The notes under the pieces are model-generated. The model was not told the DNA's origin. It worked only from the letters and a program-made list of their open reading frames with translations, and did not search any database. This document shows positions 47,104 to 56,281 of a DNA stretch of 64,000 nt, piece by piece (position 1 is the stretch's first letter; each line of letters opens with the position of its first letter). Made by a program: the position numbers and the translations under genes. The stretch spans positions 1,351,001-1,415,000 of the forward strand of contig NZ_CP082966.1 in the NCBI RefSeq assembly GCF_019968605.1, read 5' to 3'. This DNA comes from Polaribacter litorisediminis. Lineage in GTDB: Bacteria > Bacteroidota > Bacteroidia > Flavobacteriales > Flavobacteriaceae.

Positions 47104-47169
47104 GTAAATATGGTGATAGAAGCTGTTAATTGGTCGTTAAATTCAAAAAGCATACCAAAACAACATAAG

Positions 47170-47201
47170 AAAGCTGTAATCTCTAAAGAAATTACAGCTT
47201 T
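47170..47201 (-). terminator. Intrinsic terminator of the sigma/DUF4252 operon
   Basis: Perfect 11-bp arms AAAGCTGTAAT (47170-47180) and ATTACAGCTTT (47191-47201) with a 10-nt loop; the U tract is only moderate on either strand. Confidence 0.75.
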
Positions 47202-47268
47202 TAAAATGATTTTATGTCGGCTTCTATCAAATTATATTTTTGATTTAATACCTAAATTGAATTATTTA

Positions 47269-47811
47269 TTACTCGTTAAACATATTTGTAAAATTACTTA
47301 AAGCTCCATTATCTGCATCCATCTTAATACTATTCATTACTTCCATAATTTTTGCAGGATTCATATGTTCACCTAATAATCTGGCAACTCCTACTCCAAT
47401 ATCTTTATTATATCCAAAAGCAATTACTTCTTCTATAGATTCAGTTTCTCCGGTATAATATACTTTGATGTTCATGCCCTTTGCCTTCATAGACATTAAG
47501 CTTTTATAGGTATCATTATCCTTAAAGATGTTTTTTAAGATTGCTTTTTCAGTTTCGAAGGCCGCATCATTTTCTGCTGTCTTTTTTAGAAAAGCAATGT
47601 TAATTTTTTTGATACTTTTAATAGTTTCCTTTACTTCGTCTGAAACATCAGCTTTTGGACTTAATACAGAACTAATGGGCAAGTCTCCTGTAAAAAAACC
47701 TTCTTTTCCGCTTGTATCAACTAAATAAGCTTGCAGTGATTTTTCATTTTTACAAGAACTTGCTAGCAGCACTAAAAAGATCAAGGAAAATAATGTGGTT
47801 AATTTTTTCAT
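47269..47811 (-). CDS. DUF4252 lipoprotein (second paralogue)
   Basis: A 180-residue protein with a lipoprotein signal peptide (LLASSC) and the DUF4252 pattern (IAFLKKTAENDAAFETEKAILKNIFKDNDTYKSLMSMKAKGMNIKVYYTG...IEEVIAFGYNKDIGVGVARLLG). ATG 47811 gives MKKLTTLFSL; the ATG at 47829 would add six residues and start inside a hairpin. Last gene of an ECF sigma operon; function unknown. Confidence 0.88.
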   Translation of the reverse strand: MKKLTTLFSLIFLVLLASSCKNEKSLQAYLVDTSGKEGFFTGDLPISSVLSPKADVSDEVKETIKSIKKINIAFLKKTAENDAAFETEKAILKNIFKDNDTYKSLMSMKAKGMNIKVYYTGETESIEEVIAFGYNKDIGVGVARLLGEHMNPAKIMEVMNSIKMDADNGALSNFTNMFNE

Positions 47812-47831
47812 AATAGGTGTTTTAAGCATTA

Positions 47832-47859
47832 AAAGTCAGGTTTTAAAAAACCCGACTTT
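47832..47859 (-). promoter_or_regulatory. Hairpin between the two DUF4252 genes
   Basis: Arms AAAGTCAGGTTT and AAACCCGACTTT pair with one G-T/A-C position. On the minus strand it is followed by CTTTTAA, so it may act as a partial terminator or mRNA processing site inside the operon. Confidence 0.6.
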
Positions 47860-47877
47860 ATAATTATTTGGTTTTAC

Positions 47878-48390
47878 TTACTTGTTTTGTTGGATAAAAG
47901 TATCTGCTAACTCAGACATTTTATTAATGTCTATGTTACCCGTTAAAGAGACAATCATCGATTCGGAAGCGTTGTTTGTTTTTTTACTAATACCTTTAAT
48001 AAACATTAAAACTTCACTTACATAGTCTTTATTTTTAGTTGCTTTTACGTATATTTTTATGCGAGAATCATTTTCTTTGATACGCATTAATTGCGTTAAG
48101 TTATGTTCTTTAATGGCATTATTTACCAATGTTTCCATTTTATTGGCAACGGCAACATCATTTGCAGAAAACATTTTAAATTCTTTTAAATCTTGAATCA
48201 TTTGAAAGACTTTCATGCCTTCATTATCATCAATTTTTATATTTTTAAATTTAGAGATCAATTCAAAAGCATCTTTGGTAACGACTACCATATCTACGCC
48301 ATCTGTATCTTCTAGGGCATCAAAAAAGGACTGGGCACTTGTTATCATTGGTGATACTACAAATGCTATTAATAAGATTATTTTTTTCAT
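47878..48390 (-). CDS. DUF4252 protein (first paralogue)
   Basis: A 170-residue secreted protein with signal peptide (cleavage after ITSAQS or ITSAQ) and the same fold pattern as its neighbour (DMVVVTKDAFELISKFKNIKI..., IKIYVKATKNKDYVSEVLMFIKG, MIVSLTGNIDINKMSELA). No lipobox, unlike the second paralogue. Short direct repeats ACTTGGTTTTA lie just upstream. Co-operonic with the ECF sigma factor, a standard Bacteroidota arrangement. Confidence 0.88.
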   Translation of the reverse strand: MKKIILLIAFVVSPMITSAQSFFDALEDTDGVDMVVVTKDAFELISKFKNIKIDDNEGMKVFQMIQDLKEFKMFSANDVAVANKMETLVNNAIKEHNLTQLMRIKENDSRIKIYVKATKNKDYVSEVLMFIKGISKKTNNASESMIVSLTGNIDINKMSELADTFIQQNK

Positions 48391-48433
48391 AATTTATACA
48401 TTTACTTGGTTTTACTATTTTTTTACTTGGTTT

Positions 48434-48868
48434 TTATTCTATTATTTTATTTACAGTATTTTCATACGTATATAAAGTAGCTACAGCTTGTTTACCTTTG
48501 TTTAAGTTTGTAGATAACAACTTTAAGCCTTTACTTACTTGCGCATAAATAATTTCTGCTTTTTTTCTTTCTTGCGCTTCGTCATATTGATTTTTACCAA
48601 CAAATACGCTCAACAAAAGCATTACGGATGCTGCTACAGCGAGCCATTTAAAGTTTCTCTTTTTAGATTTCTTTGGTTCTAACTTAATGGTTTTTGTATA
48701 GGTTTCATCTTTTGCAGTAGCAAAATAAGTAAACATAAACTTATACTCTTGCAAGTGTGGGGCAACGTCCTCTTTCGTAAAATAGTTTTTTAGGATTGCT
48801 TCTTCTTGCAACGTAGTTGTTGCGTTTTCGTATTTTTCTACTAATTTTTCTATGTTAGCTAACTCCAT
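48434..48868 (-). CDS. Single-pass membrane protein of the sigma operon, putative anti-sigma factor
   Basis: A 144-residue protein: cytoplasmic N-terminal helical part (1-70), one helix (about 74-91: FKWLAVAASVMLLLSVFVG) and a periplasmic tail. It overlaps the sigma gene by 14 nt. Position and topology are those of an anti-sigma factor, but no zinc-binding HxxxCxxC motif is present, so the role is inferred. Confidence 0.75.
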   Translation of the reverse strand: MELANIEKLVEKYENATTTLQEEAILKNYFTKEDVAPHLQEYKFMFTYFATAKDETYTKTIKLEPKKSKKRNFKWLAVAASVMLLLSVFVGKNQYDEAQERKKAEIIYAQVSKGLKLLSTNLNKGKQAVATLYTYENTVNKIIE

Positions 48869-49364
48869 AGTTGTGTTTTTTAATTAATGCCTCTCTTATT
48901 GTTTTTCTTGCTCTAGATAATGCTACTCTTACTGCGGTTGGTTTCATATCTACCATTTTACAGATTTCTTCAAAATCATATTGTTCAATATCTCTTAATT
49001 GAATAATAATTTTTTGTTGTTCGGGTAACTTTTCTATCAATAAATGTACTTGGTTTACACTGTCTTGATATTCCATCTTTTTATCTAAAGACGTTTCTTT
49101 CTCTTTATAATTACTGTGTACTAATGTTAAATTACTTGCTTGTTTCGATTTTAATCTATCATAACAATAGTTTTTAGTCATGGTCATTGCAAAAGCTTCA
49201 ACATTTTTATAATCAGCTATTTTTTCTCTATTTCTCCACAATTTTAAAATAAGTTCTTGCGTAGCATCTTCAGCTTCTTCTCTAGAAACTAACAATCTTT
49301 TTGCTAATCTAAAGACCTTATCTTTAAAGGGTAAAACAACTTTTAAAAAGTCCGATTGGTTCAT
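48855..49364 (-). CDS. ECF RNA polymerase sigma factor
   Basis: A 169-residue sigma-70 family member: region 2 (LPFKDKVFRLAKRLLVSREEAEDATQELILKLW), then region 4 (LIEKLPEQQKIIIQLRDIEQYDFEEICKMVDMKPTAVRVALSRARKTIRE). It starts at ATG 49364 and heads the operon sigma - membrane protein - DUF4252 - DUF4252. A promoter with ECF-type elements lies about 50 nt upstream, suggesting autoregulation. Confidence 0.94.
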   Translation of the reverse strand: MNQSDFLKVVLPFKDKVFRLAKRLLVSREEAEDATQELILKLWRNREKIADYKNVEAFAMTMTKNYCYDRLKSKQASNLTLVHSNYKEKETSLDKKMEYQDSVNQVHLLIEKLPEQQKIIIQLRDIEQYDFEEICKMVDMKPTAVRVALSRARKTIREALIKKHNYGVS

Positions 49365-49419
49365 TGGTTGAGTTTGTTTTTCTGATATTTTTATATTTCT
49401 TTTATCAGGTTTACATCAT

Positions 49420-49448
49420 TACGACGATACATTATATATTTTGTTACA
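49420..49448 (-). promoter_or_regulatory. Predicted ECF-type promoter of the sigma operon
   Basis: On the minus strand: TGTAAC (49448-49443), a 16-nt spacer, then CGTCGTA (49426-49420). This is the classical -35 (GTAAC)/-10 (CGTC) pattern of group IV sigma factors. The implied leader is about 48 nt. Confidence 0.65.
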
Positions 49449-49488
49449 TCTAAATTTCAATAAAATACTAAATATGTTTAAATTGCGT

Positions 49489-49496
49489 TAAATTTG
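49489..49496 (+). promoter_or_regulatory. Predicted -7 box for the S41 gene pair
   Basis: TAAATTTG, 24 nt before ATG 49520, divergent from the sigma operon promoter. Confidence 0.5.
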
Positions 49497-49519
49497 TTAT
49501 AATCTCTAGACAGTCTTAC

Positions 49520-50974
49520 ATGAAATTTTTTTTAAAAGGTATTTATTTATTTGTATTCATTTCAACAGTGTTTAGTTGTTCTAAAGAATATGAAGTTCCG
49601 CAAGATTTAGTTTTGCAAGATTTTGTTTGGAAAGGTTTAAATGCTTACTATTTACATCAAGATCAAGTTCCAGATTTAGCGGACACTCGTTTTAGTTCTG
49701 ACCCGCAATTAAACACTTATTTAGCGACCTTTCCGAGTTATAATTCTTTATTTTCTAGCTTATTAATTTCAACAGATACAAAATCTACTTTAATAGAAGA
49801 TTTCAATACAATTGCTGAACCCGCTCCAAGAACTACTTTTACCAATGGTTTAGAATTCGGAATTATTGCAGACCCTTCAAACCCGGATAATGTTTTAGGA
49901 TATGTATCTCATATTTTGCCAAATTCTGATGCATCTAATAAAAACATTAACAGAGGTGACTATTTTTATGCGATAAATGGGGAACAATTAACACGAGCTA
50001 ATTTTGAAAATATCTTAACCAATGGGGCCAATTCTTTAATTATAGCAATGGCGAATTTTGATGGTGCCGTAATTACTCCTAATTCAGAATCTGTAGTTTT
50101 AGAAAAACAAAATTATACCTATACGCCAACACTTTTAGAAAAAATAATTACTCTTGATGCTGATAATATTGGTTACTTAATGTATCAGAATGATTTTTCT
50201 AAAAATTATATGAATGATTTAAATAATACGTTTTTAAACTTTAAAGATCAATCTGTTAACAAATTAATTTTAGATCTTCGTTATAGCATTTTGGGTGGTG
50301 GTTCTGCGGAAAATATATCACAAATAGCCTCAATGATTACAGAGCAAACTGCCAGTGAAGTTTTGATAAAAGAACAATGGAACGCAAAAGCACAATCTTG
50401 GTTTATAGAAAACCAACCTGATTCTTTACTCACTTTGTTCCCGAAAGAATTAAGTGGTTCTGCTTCTATGAACAGTTTAAATACGACAGACGTGTACATT
50501 ATTTTAAATGGAGAGAATTTTAAAGGTTCTTCTGCGGTTGAACTTTTAATTAACAGTTTAAAGCCACATATAAATGTACATCTTATTGGTAATCAAACTG
50601 CCGGAAATAACGAAGGGAGTATTACCTTATATAATTCTCCTGATTACAATTTTCCTTTAAAAAACGATACCCATACAGTTGCATTACAGCCTGTTGTTTT
50701 AAATTTTTTAAATAAAGATGACCAAACGTATGCAAGCGGTTTTTCTCCAAATATAAGCCTTTGTGAACATGAAGATGCGTTAAATTTAGGTGTTTTAGGA
50801 CAGAATACAGATCCTATTTTAAATGGTGTTTTAAATTATATTTCAACAGGAACGGCAACTTCTGCATCCCCTTGTAATCCTAACAATTTTGAATACTTGT
50901 ATCATAGTATTGATGCTCAAAGAATAACGAATCAAAGAGTTTTTATGGAACAAAATTTGCCAAATACAAACTAG
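49520..50974 (+). CDS. S41-like lipoprotein, probably catalytically inactive
   Basis: A 484-residue lipoprotein (lipobox TVFSC, C20) of the C-terminal processing peptidase (S41) family with a central PDZ-like region (GLEFGIIADPSNPDNVLGYVSHILPNSDA). The serine region reads KGSSAVELLINSL, keeping a Ser, but the Lys of the usual GxxTxGK motif is Asn (GNQTAGNNEG). The next gene keeps the Lys. The core LDLRY is followed by SILGGG instead of NPGG. It is probably a pseudo-enzyme acting with its paralogue, whose ATG is 1 nt away. Confidence 0.85.
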   Translation: MKFFLKGIYLFVFISTVFSCSKEYEVPQDLVLQDFVWKGLNAYYLHQDQVPDLADTRFSSDPQLNTYLATFPSYNSLFSSLLISTDTKSTLIEDFNTIAEPAPRTTFTNGLEFGIIADPSNPDNVLGYVSHILPNSDASNKNINRGDYFYAINGEQLTRANFENILTNGANSLIIAMANFDGAVITPNSESVVLEKQNYTYTPTLLEKIITLDADNIGYLMYQNDFSKNYMNDLNNTFLNFKDQSVNKLILDLRYSILGGGSAENISQIASMITEQTASEVLIKEQWNAKAQSWFIENQPDSLLTLFPKELSGSASMNSLNTTDVYIILNGENFKGSSAVELLINSLKPHINVHLIGNQTAGNNEGSITLYNSPDYNFPLKNDTHTVALQPVVLNFLNKDDQTYASGFSPNISLCEHEDALNLGVLGQNTDPILNGVLNYISTGTATSASPCNPNNFEYLYHSIDAQRITNQRVFMEQNLPNTN

Positions 50975-50975
50975 A

Positions 50976-52436
50976 ATGAAAAAAATTACCGTAATTATAA
51001 TCGCCACAATCCTTTTTATTTCTTGTAATAAAAAAGAAAGTATACAGATCGAGCCTACAGTAGATGATTCTATTCATTATTTTATTTGGAAAGGTTTAAA
51101 TTTATATTATTTATGGCAAAAAGAGGTTCCGGATTTAGCTGATAATCGATTTGATAATTTTGATGATTTGTATACGAATTTTAGAGGCTTTTCTTCTCCA
51201 GAAGATGTTTTTGAAAGTTTATTAAAGAAACCAGAAGATCGTTTTTCTTGGATTGTGGACGATTATATTGCTTTAGAAAATTCTTTTCAAGGAATTAATG
51301 TAAGTAACGGAATGGAGTTTGGCTTGGTGCAATATAGAGATGGCTCTGACAATCTCTTTGGATATGTGCGTTATGTGGTTCCAAATTCAGATGCAGCCAA
51401 CCAAAGAATAAAAAGGGGCGCTATCTTTAATCAAATAGACGGATCTCAATTAACATTAAACAATTACCAAAGCTTATTGTTCGGAAGCAATACAAGTTAT
51501 ACGGTTGGTTTTGCCGATTTTAACGATGGAAACCCAACTTTTAATTCAACCTCAGTTTCCTTGATAAAAACGGAAATTCAAGAAAACCCAATTGCGATAT
51601 CAAAAGTAATTTCTGATGGAAATAAAAAAATTGGCTATTTACTATACAATCAATTTGCAAGAAATTACGATACCCAATTAAATGCTGTTTTTGCCAATTT
51701 TAAAGCCGAAAACATAGACGAATTAATCATCGATTTAAGATATAATCCAGGAGGTTCTACATCTACCGCAATTTATTTAGGTAGCATGGTTACAGGTCAA
51801 TTTACGGGGCAATTGTATTCTCAAGAAGTTTGGAATGATAAAGTTAGAGCCGCATTACCCGCAGATCGATTTGTGAATAATTTTACGAATCAAATTAGAA
51901 CTACAGATGCCACTGGTAGCGTTATTTTAGAAGAAAGCATTTATAGTTTGGAGTTAAACAAAATCTATTTTATTACGTCCATTGGTTCTGCATCTGCATC
52001 TGAATTGGTCATAAATGCTTTAAGTTCCTATATTGATGTGAGATTGATTGGCCAAAAAACTAGAGGCAAGCAAGTGGGGTCTATTACGTTATACGATTCT
52101 GATAATTTACAAAGAACCGGAAACAACTTGAGCACAAATCATTTGTATGCAATGCAACCCTTAGTTTTTGAAATTAGTAATAAAGACAATGTAAATTATC
52201 CTGAAGGTATTATTCCTGGAAGTGCTAATTTTCCGGGCTTTGAATTGGGCGAAGATTATGGTAATTTAGGAGTTCTTGGGGAACGTTCTGACCCTTTACT
52301 AAATGCAACTTTAGAATATATCAATACCGGAGCAAAAATTAAATTTTCAAAAAAGAATGCACCTGATTATAAGGAAGTTTATAACTCCAAATTCGCAACT
52401 CCGGCAAGTGATCGAATGTTCGTTGATTTTAAATGA
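50976..52436 (+). CDS. S41-family peptidase, lipoprotein
   Basis: A 486-residue lipoprotein (lipobox ILFISC, C17). PDZ-like domain around 115-200 (NGMEFGLVQYRDGSDNLFGYVRYVVPNSDA), then the S41 core: LIIDLRYNPGG, ITSIGSASASELVINAL with the catalytic Ser, and GQKTRGKQVGS with the catalytic Lys. Cell-surface or periplasmic protease. It is a tandem duplicate of the preceding gene, with about one nucleotide between stop and start. Confidence 0.92.
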   Translation: MKKITVIIIATILFISCNKKESIQIEPTVDDSIHYFIWKGLNLYYLWQKEVPDLADNRFDNFDDLYTNFRGFSSPEDVFESLLKKPEDRFSWIVDDYIALENSFQGINVSNGMEFGLVQYRDGSDNLFGYVRYVVPNSDAANQRIKRGAIFNQIDGSQLTLNNYQSLLFGSNTSYTVGFADFNDGNPTFNSTSVSLIKTEIQENPIAISKVISDGNKKIGYLLYNQFARNYDTQLNAVFANFKAENIDELIIDLRYNPGGSTSTAIYLGSMVTGQFTGQLYSQEVWNDKVRAALPADRFVNNFTNQIRTTDATGSVILEESIYSLELNKIYFITSIGSASASELVINALSSYIDVRLIGQKTRGKQVGSITLYDSDNLQRTGNNLSTNHLYAMQPLVFEISNKDNVNYPEGIIPGSANFPGFELGEDYGNLGVLGERSDPLLNATLEYINTGAKIKFSKKNAPDYKEVYNSKFATPASDRMFVDFK

Positions 52437-52568
52437 TGCCCCACATAAATTTAATAATTAAATCAAAAAATAATTCCATTTATGTACACGACAGTATAAA
52501 ATTAAATTAGGGTTAATTCTTAAAATTTTAAAAACAGCATAATTTTTCTCGATGTTAACAAAACATGG

Positions 52569-53537
52569 CTAGATATTTAAATGATCAATATCCTTTATAC
52601 CCTCTTCAATTTCTTGATCGGTTAAAATATCAGGTCTAAACTCGCTCATTACTTCTTCTCGTTGTGATTTGGCATATTTAAAACCAGACTTCCACCATTT
52701 AGTCATCAATTTTTCATCAAAAATCAATGAGTTGGTTGTTAAAACTGTTGGTGTATAATATAAATTTAATTTTACATTTTTATTTGTTGCAGCTAATTTA
52801 CCGATGGTAATGTTATGTCTTTCTACGTGATTCAACATAAAATTAAAAACATCAAAGAGCAATGAAAACGGGTTTTTAGAAGGAATTCTATTAATTTGCG
52901 TTACTTCAGTTTCTAAAATAATAGCATCAATTTCTGTGGCGCCTCTTAAAATTGCCTCTCTAATAGGTACTAAAGAGCCAAAACCACCATCAGCATATTG
53001 GCAATGATCTTTTTCTAGCAAACTCATAAACGGTACATAGTTGCAAGAACCCCAGATCCAATCACAAAAATCTTCGTAAGTACAATCACTACTAGATTTG
53101 TATTCAATTTGATTCGCTGTTAAATTAGAAACGGTTACCACGACTTCCTTATCACTTTTTTTAATTTCTTCAAACATTTTCTTGGTAACCTTATTTTTAA
53201 TCAAACTTCGTAAGTTTTTACTCTCACCAAAAGTTTTTCTGCCGTTTATAAAGTTCCACAAAGTATTTAAATGATTAATACTCACAACTTTTTCTCCAGC
53301 AACCATTTTTATATGAAAAGGATTGTTACTAAAAATGGTTTCTTGATTTACGTTTGTGTAAATTTCTTTTAGTTCATCGAGCTTCCCTAAAGCCAAATGA
53401 GAAACCATTAAACTCCCCGTAGAAGTACCTAAAAATAAATCATACCTTCTATTTTCTTCTTTCATAAGGTATTGGGCAACACCACCTGCAAAGGCTCCTT
53501 TGCTCCCACCACCAGAAATTACTAACGCTTTTTTCAT
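52569..53537 (-). CDS. Patatin-like phospholipase family protein
   Basis: A 322-residue acyl hydrolase. Oxyanion-hole motif SGGGSKG (8-14), nucleophile motif GTSTG with S39, and DGG (D183) completing the Ser-Asp dyad. No signal peptide. It probably hydrolyses phospholipids or other acyl esters. Monocistronic; flanked by gene-poor AT-rich spacers. Confidence 0.93.
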   Translation of the reverse strand: MKKALVISGGGSKGAFAGGVAQYLMKEENRRYDLFLGTSTGSLMVSHLALGKLDELKEIYTNVNQETIFSNNPFHIKMVAGEKVVSINHLNTLWNFINGRKTFGESKNLRSLIKNKVTKKMFEEIKKSDKEVVVTVSNLTANQIEYKSSSDCTYEDFCDWIWGSCNYVPFMSLLEKDHCQYADGGFGSLVPIREAILRGATEIDAIILETEVTQINRIPSKNPFSLLFDVFNFMLNHVERHNITIGKLAATNKNVKLNLYYTPTVLTTNSLIFDEKLMTKWWKSGFKYAKSQREEVMSEFRPDILTDQEIEEGIKDIDHLNI

Positions 53538-53753
53538 ACCCTAAAAATGATTTATGTTTTCCAAAAAATACCACAAATTTTTCTTGCAGTTTCTTTAAAT
53601 TGTTTTTCTGCTTTCGCAGGATTCTAAAATATTTTTTTTGATTTTTAATGATAATTTTTGAACAAAACGAATCAAATATTGCTGAAGCTTTATTTCTATT
53701 CGATGTAATTATCCACAAAAAAACTTTATTTTAGTCCTATAAAAATATCAAAA

Positions 53754-54797
53754 ATGAAAAGAATATCAATGATAATTGTTGTTTCACTTTTAATTAGTTC
53801 TTGTTCAAAAGAATATATACCGAGAGATCTAGAGGCAATCACGATTTTACCGTTTATAATAGATAGCACAAGTATTAGGGCTATGCAAGTTCTTAATTCA
53901 GAAACCGTATATTATGCGGGTTCTAAAGGGGATATTGGTTTTACCAAAAATGATGGCAAATCTTGGTCTAAAGATTACATTAGGTATCAAGATTCCATAC
54001 GTCCACATTTTAGAAGTTTTGCCAAAAATGGCAATGCTTTTTTTGCACTCTCTATTGAAAATCCTGCTTTGTTGTATAAAATTACCGAAGGAAAATCTGA
54101 GTTGGTGTATACAGAAAATCACGAAAAAGTATTTTATGATGCCTTACAATTTTTTGATGATAGTTTGCACGGAATTGCGGTTGGCGATCCTACAGAAGAT
54201 TGTGCATCTATTATAATTACTTCGGATGGTGGTGAATCTTGGCGTAAAATTAGTTGTACATCATTACCTGAATTTAAAGAAGGTGAAGCTTTTTTTGCCG
54301 CAAGCAACACAAATATTAAAACATTGGGAAGTACCGTCTGGATTGCTTCTGGTGGAAAAAGAGCTCGTATTTTAAAGTCTGATAATTTTGGAGAAACTTG
54401 GCAAATTTTTGAGACACCATTCATTCAAGGAAATGGGCCTCAAGGAATTTATGCTATAGATTTTGCTGATAAAAATAACGGAATTATCGTTGGAGGTGAT
54501 TATTCTAAACCACTTGAAAACAAAGCGAATAAAGCCATTACAAAAGATGGCGGTAAAACGTGGACTTTGGTTGCAGATAACCAAAACCCAAATTATAAAA
54601 GCTGTGTGCAATATGTGCCAAATACCAACGGAAAAGAAGTTTTTGCGGTTGGAGTAACGGGTGTTTCTTTTTCTAATGATGGAGGAATTTCTTGGAATGA
54701 AGTTTCTAAAGACGCTTATTATTCCATTCAGTTTGCAGACAAACATAACGCGTGGTTAAGCGGGAATCAAAAAATGGGGAAACTCACTTTAAAATAA
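53754..54797 (+). CDS. BNR/YCF48-type beta-propeller lipoprotein
   Basis: A 347-residue lipoprotein (lipobox LLISSC, C17) made of repeated propeller blades with BNR-like Asp boxes: SKGDIGFTKNDGKSW, ITSDGGESW, KSDNFGETW, TKDGGKTW and SNDGGISW. The pattern is like the 'photosystem II stability/assembly factor-like' proteins of Bacteroidota, often annotated oxidoreductase without evidence. Function unknown. Confidence 0.87.
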   Translation: MKRISMIIVVSLLISSCSKEYIPRDLEAITILPFIIDSTSIRAMQVLNSETVYYAGSKGDIGFTKNDGKSWSKDYIRYQDSIRPHFRSFAKNGNAFFALSIENPALLYKITEGKSELVYTENHEKVFYDALQFFDDSLHGIAVGDPTEDCASIIITSDGGESWRKISCTSLPEFKEGEAFFAASNTNIKTLGSTVWIASGGKRARILKSDNFGETWQIFETPFIQGNGPQGIYAIDFADKNNGIIVGGDYSKPLENKANKAITKDGGKTWTLVADNQNPNYKSCVQYVPNTNGKEVFAVGVTGVSFSNDGGISWNEVSKDAYYSIQFADKHNAWLSGNQKMGKLTLK

Positions 54798-54828
54798 GTT
54801 TTCAATTTTTAATCATCCAATTAAAGCT

Positions 54829-55401
54829 ATGATATACATTTCTAAAAATAGTTGTTTTCTTATTTTTATCGCTTCACTCCTGCTATATTCTTGCCATCAG
54901 AAATCAGAAATTAGTAAAACCTTTGATTGTGAAACTGCGGCTTTTAAAAACTTAGAAAAGGTAGAAGACGTTAAAAATGTATTCTCGATTGATTTGCCAA
55001 AAGATTGGAAAATCAACCTATACCGAGATGACATTCAGTCTTCAATTTTTACTGCAGATACTACAAAACAATTGACAGAAACTGTTTTATTAGATGTTAC
55101 TTTTATTCAGAAGAATATCAATTTTGATGAAACTTTTTTAATCTCTCAAGAACAAGAAAATTTGTCTAAAAACTTAATCAAAATAAAATCGAAAGAATTT
55201 ATATTTCTTGATAAACCGTCTATTTTAAATAGATATAAAGGTAGAAAAGGAGACTTTTCCTATCAAATTTGTAATATCTTTATAAAACTAAATGAACAAA
55301 ATTTTATTTTAGCAAAAACTGAAATTTATGGAGATTCTTTAGTCAATAAACGTTTTTGCAGCGCATTTTCACTGATAGAAAACATCAAACTTAAAAAATA
55401 A
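54829..55401 (+). CDS. Hypothetical lipoprotein, 190 aa
   Basis: Lipoprotein signal (SLLLYSC, C22) and a mixed alpha/beta domain (FSIDLPKDWKINLYRDDIQSSIFTADTTKQLTETVLLDVTFI) resembling PsbP-like/DUF1795 folds in general shape; not assigned. It follows the propeller gene by 31 nt and may be co-transcribed. Confidence 0.78.
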   Translation: MIYISKNSCFLIFIASLLLYSCHQKSEISKTFDCETAAFKNLEKVEDVKNVFSIDLPKDWKINLYRDDIQSSIFTADTTKQLTETVLLDVTFIQKNINFDETFLISQEQENLSKNLIKIKSKEFIFLDKPSILNRYKGRKGDFSYQICNIFIKLNEQNFILAKTEIYGDSLVNKRFCSAFSLIENIKLKK

Positions 55402-55656
55402 TTTCAAAAGTGGAGAAATCTTTTTGTCATTTCGACCTTTCCAATTGTCATCTCGACCTTGTGGAGAGACCTCCCTGTCATTTTTTTCGGTATGTATTCG
55501 GTTTCTGTGTTAATTCTAATTTTCAAAACTATTCACCAAATTTTGAAAACTAAGCACACCAATCACCAAACTGACCTTCGGCTTTGTGCATAACCTTTTG
55601 CAAGAATTTGTTCAATTTGGTAATTGATACAAGGTACATACCATTTTTTTTTATTA
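55402..55656. repeat. Intergenic gap with GTCATTTCGACC-type repeats
   Basis: GTCATTTCGACC (near 55425), GTCATCTCGACC followed by TTGTGGAGAGACCTC (near 55448) and a third GTCAT are fragments of a dispersed intergenic repeat. No gene. Confidence 0.5.
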
Positions 55657-56220
55657 CTAATGGCTACTTTGGGGTTGTGAGTTTGTTGATGATGTATTGG
55701 GGTCTTTGTTCTTAAAACCTTTGTAGAAACCTATTATAAAATCTACAAACCATTTTACGATTAAAAACACAAACCACAGTATTGAAATAGTAGCGTACCA
55801 CATAAATTTAACGAAATTAAGCGTTAAAATAAAGATGATATAACTGATTTGAAGTATCGCTGCATTTTTACCTCTTACCTGAACGCCTCCCAATTTAAAA
55901 CTGGAATAATTAGGTTTTAATACATTATAAGCACCTCTTTTATTTTTAACAGAAGTGCTAACACCATTTTTAGAAATATTAAAATTTAAAGGACCGCTAT
56001 GATATCTACCAATAAATTGAAAATTACCATTTTGAAACCCCATTCTAGCACCTTTAAAAAGTCTTTTATGAAGTCTTACACCGTGATTCGTATTTATGGT
56101 AGCACTATACCCGTCTTTAGAAACCGTTTTTGTTGCTGCTACACCGCCTGTTCTTGAAACACGAATATTTTTATCGCGAAACTCTATTCTTTTTCTTGGT
56201 GCTTTATCTTCAACTGACAT
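55657..56220 (-). CDS. Hypothetical membrane protein, 187 aa
   Basis: N-terminal ~120 residues are basic and Gly/Asn-rich with short beta-like units (SATINTNHGVRLHKRLFKGARMGFQNGNFQFIGRYHSGPLNFNISKNGVSTSVKN), reminiscent of DUF4236-type proteins but not assigned. Two hydrophobic helices (about 123-165) and a polar tail follow. It lies 62 nt downstream of the GIY-YIG gene on the same strand and could be the last gene of the defence operon or unrelated. Confidence 0.7.
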   Translation of the reverse strand: MSVEDKAPRKRIEFRDKNIRVSRTGGVAATKTVSKDGYSATINTNHGVRLHKRLFKGARMGFQNGNFQFIGRYHSGPLNFNISKNGVSTSVKNKRGAYNVLKPNYSSFKLGGVQVRGKNAAILQISYIIFILTLNFVKFMWYATISILWFVFLIVKWFVDFIIGFYKGFKNKDPNTSSTNSQPQSSH

Positions 56221-56281
56221 AATAGTATTTAATTATTTACCCGATAATAAAAGTTTTTAATTTCTTTATCATTAACAATAG

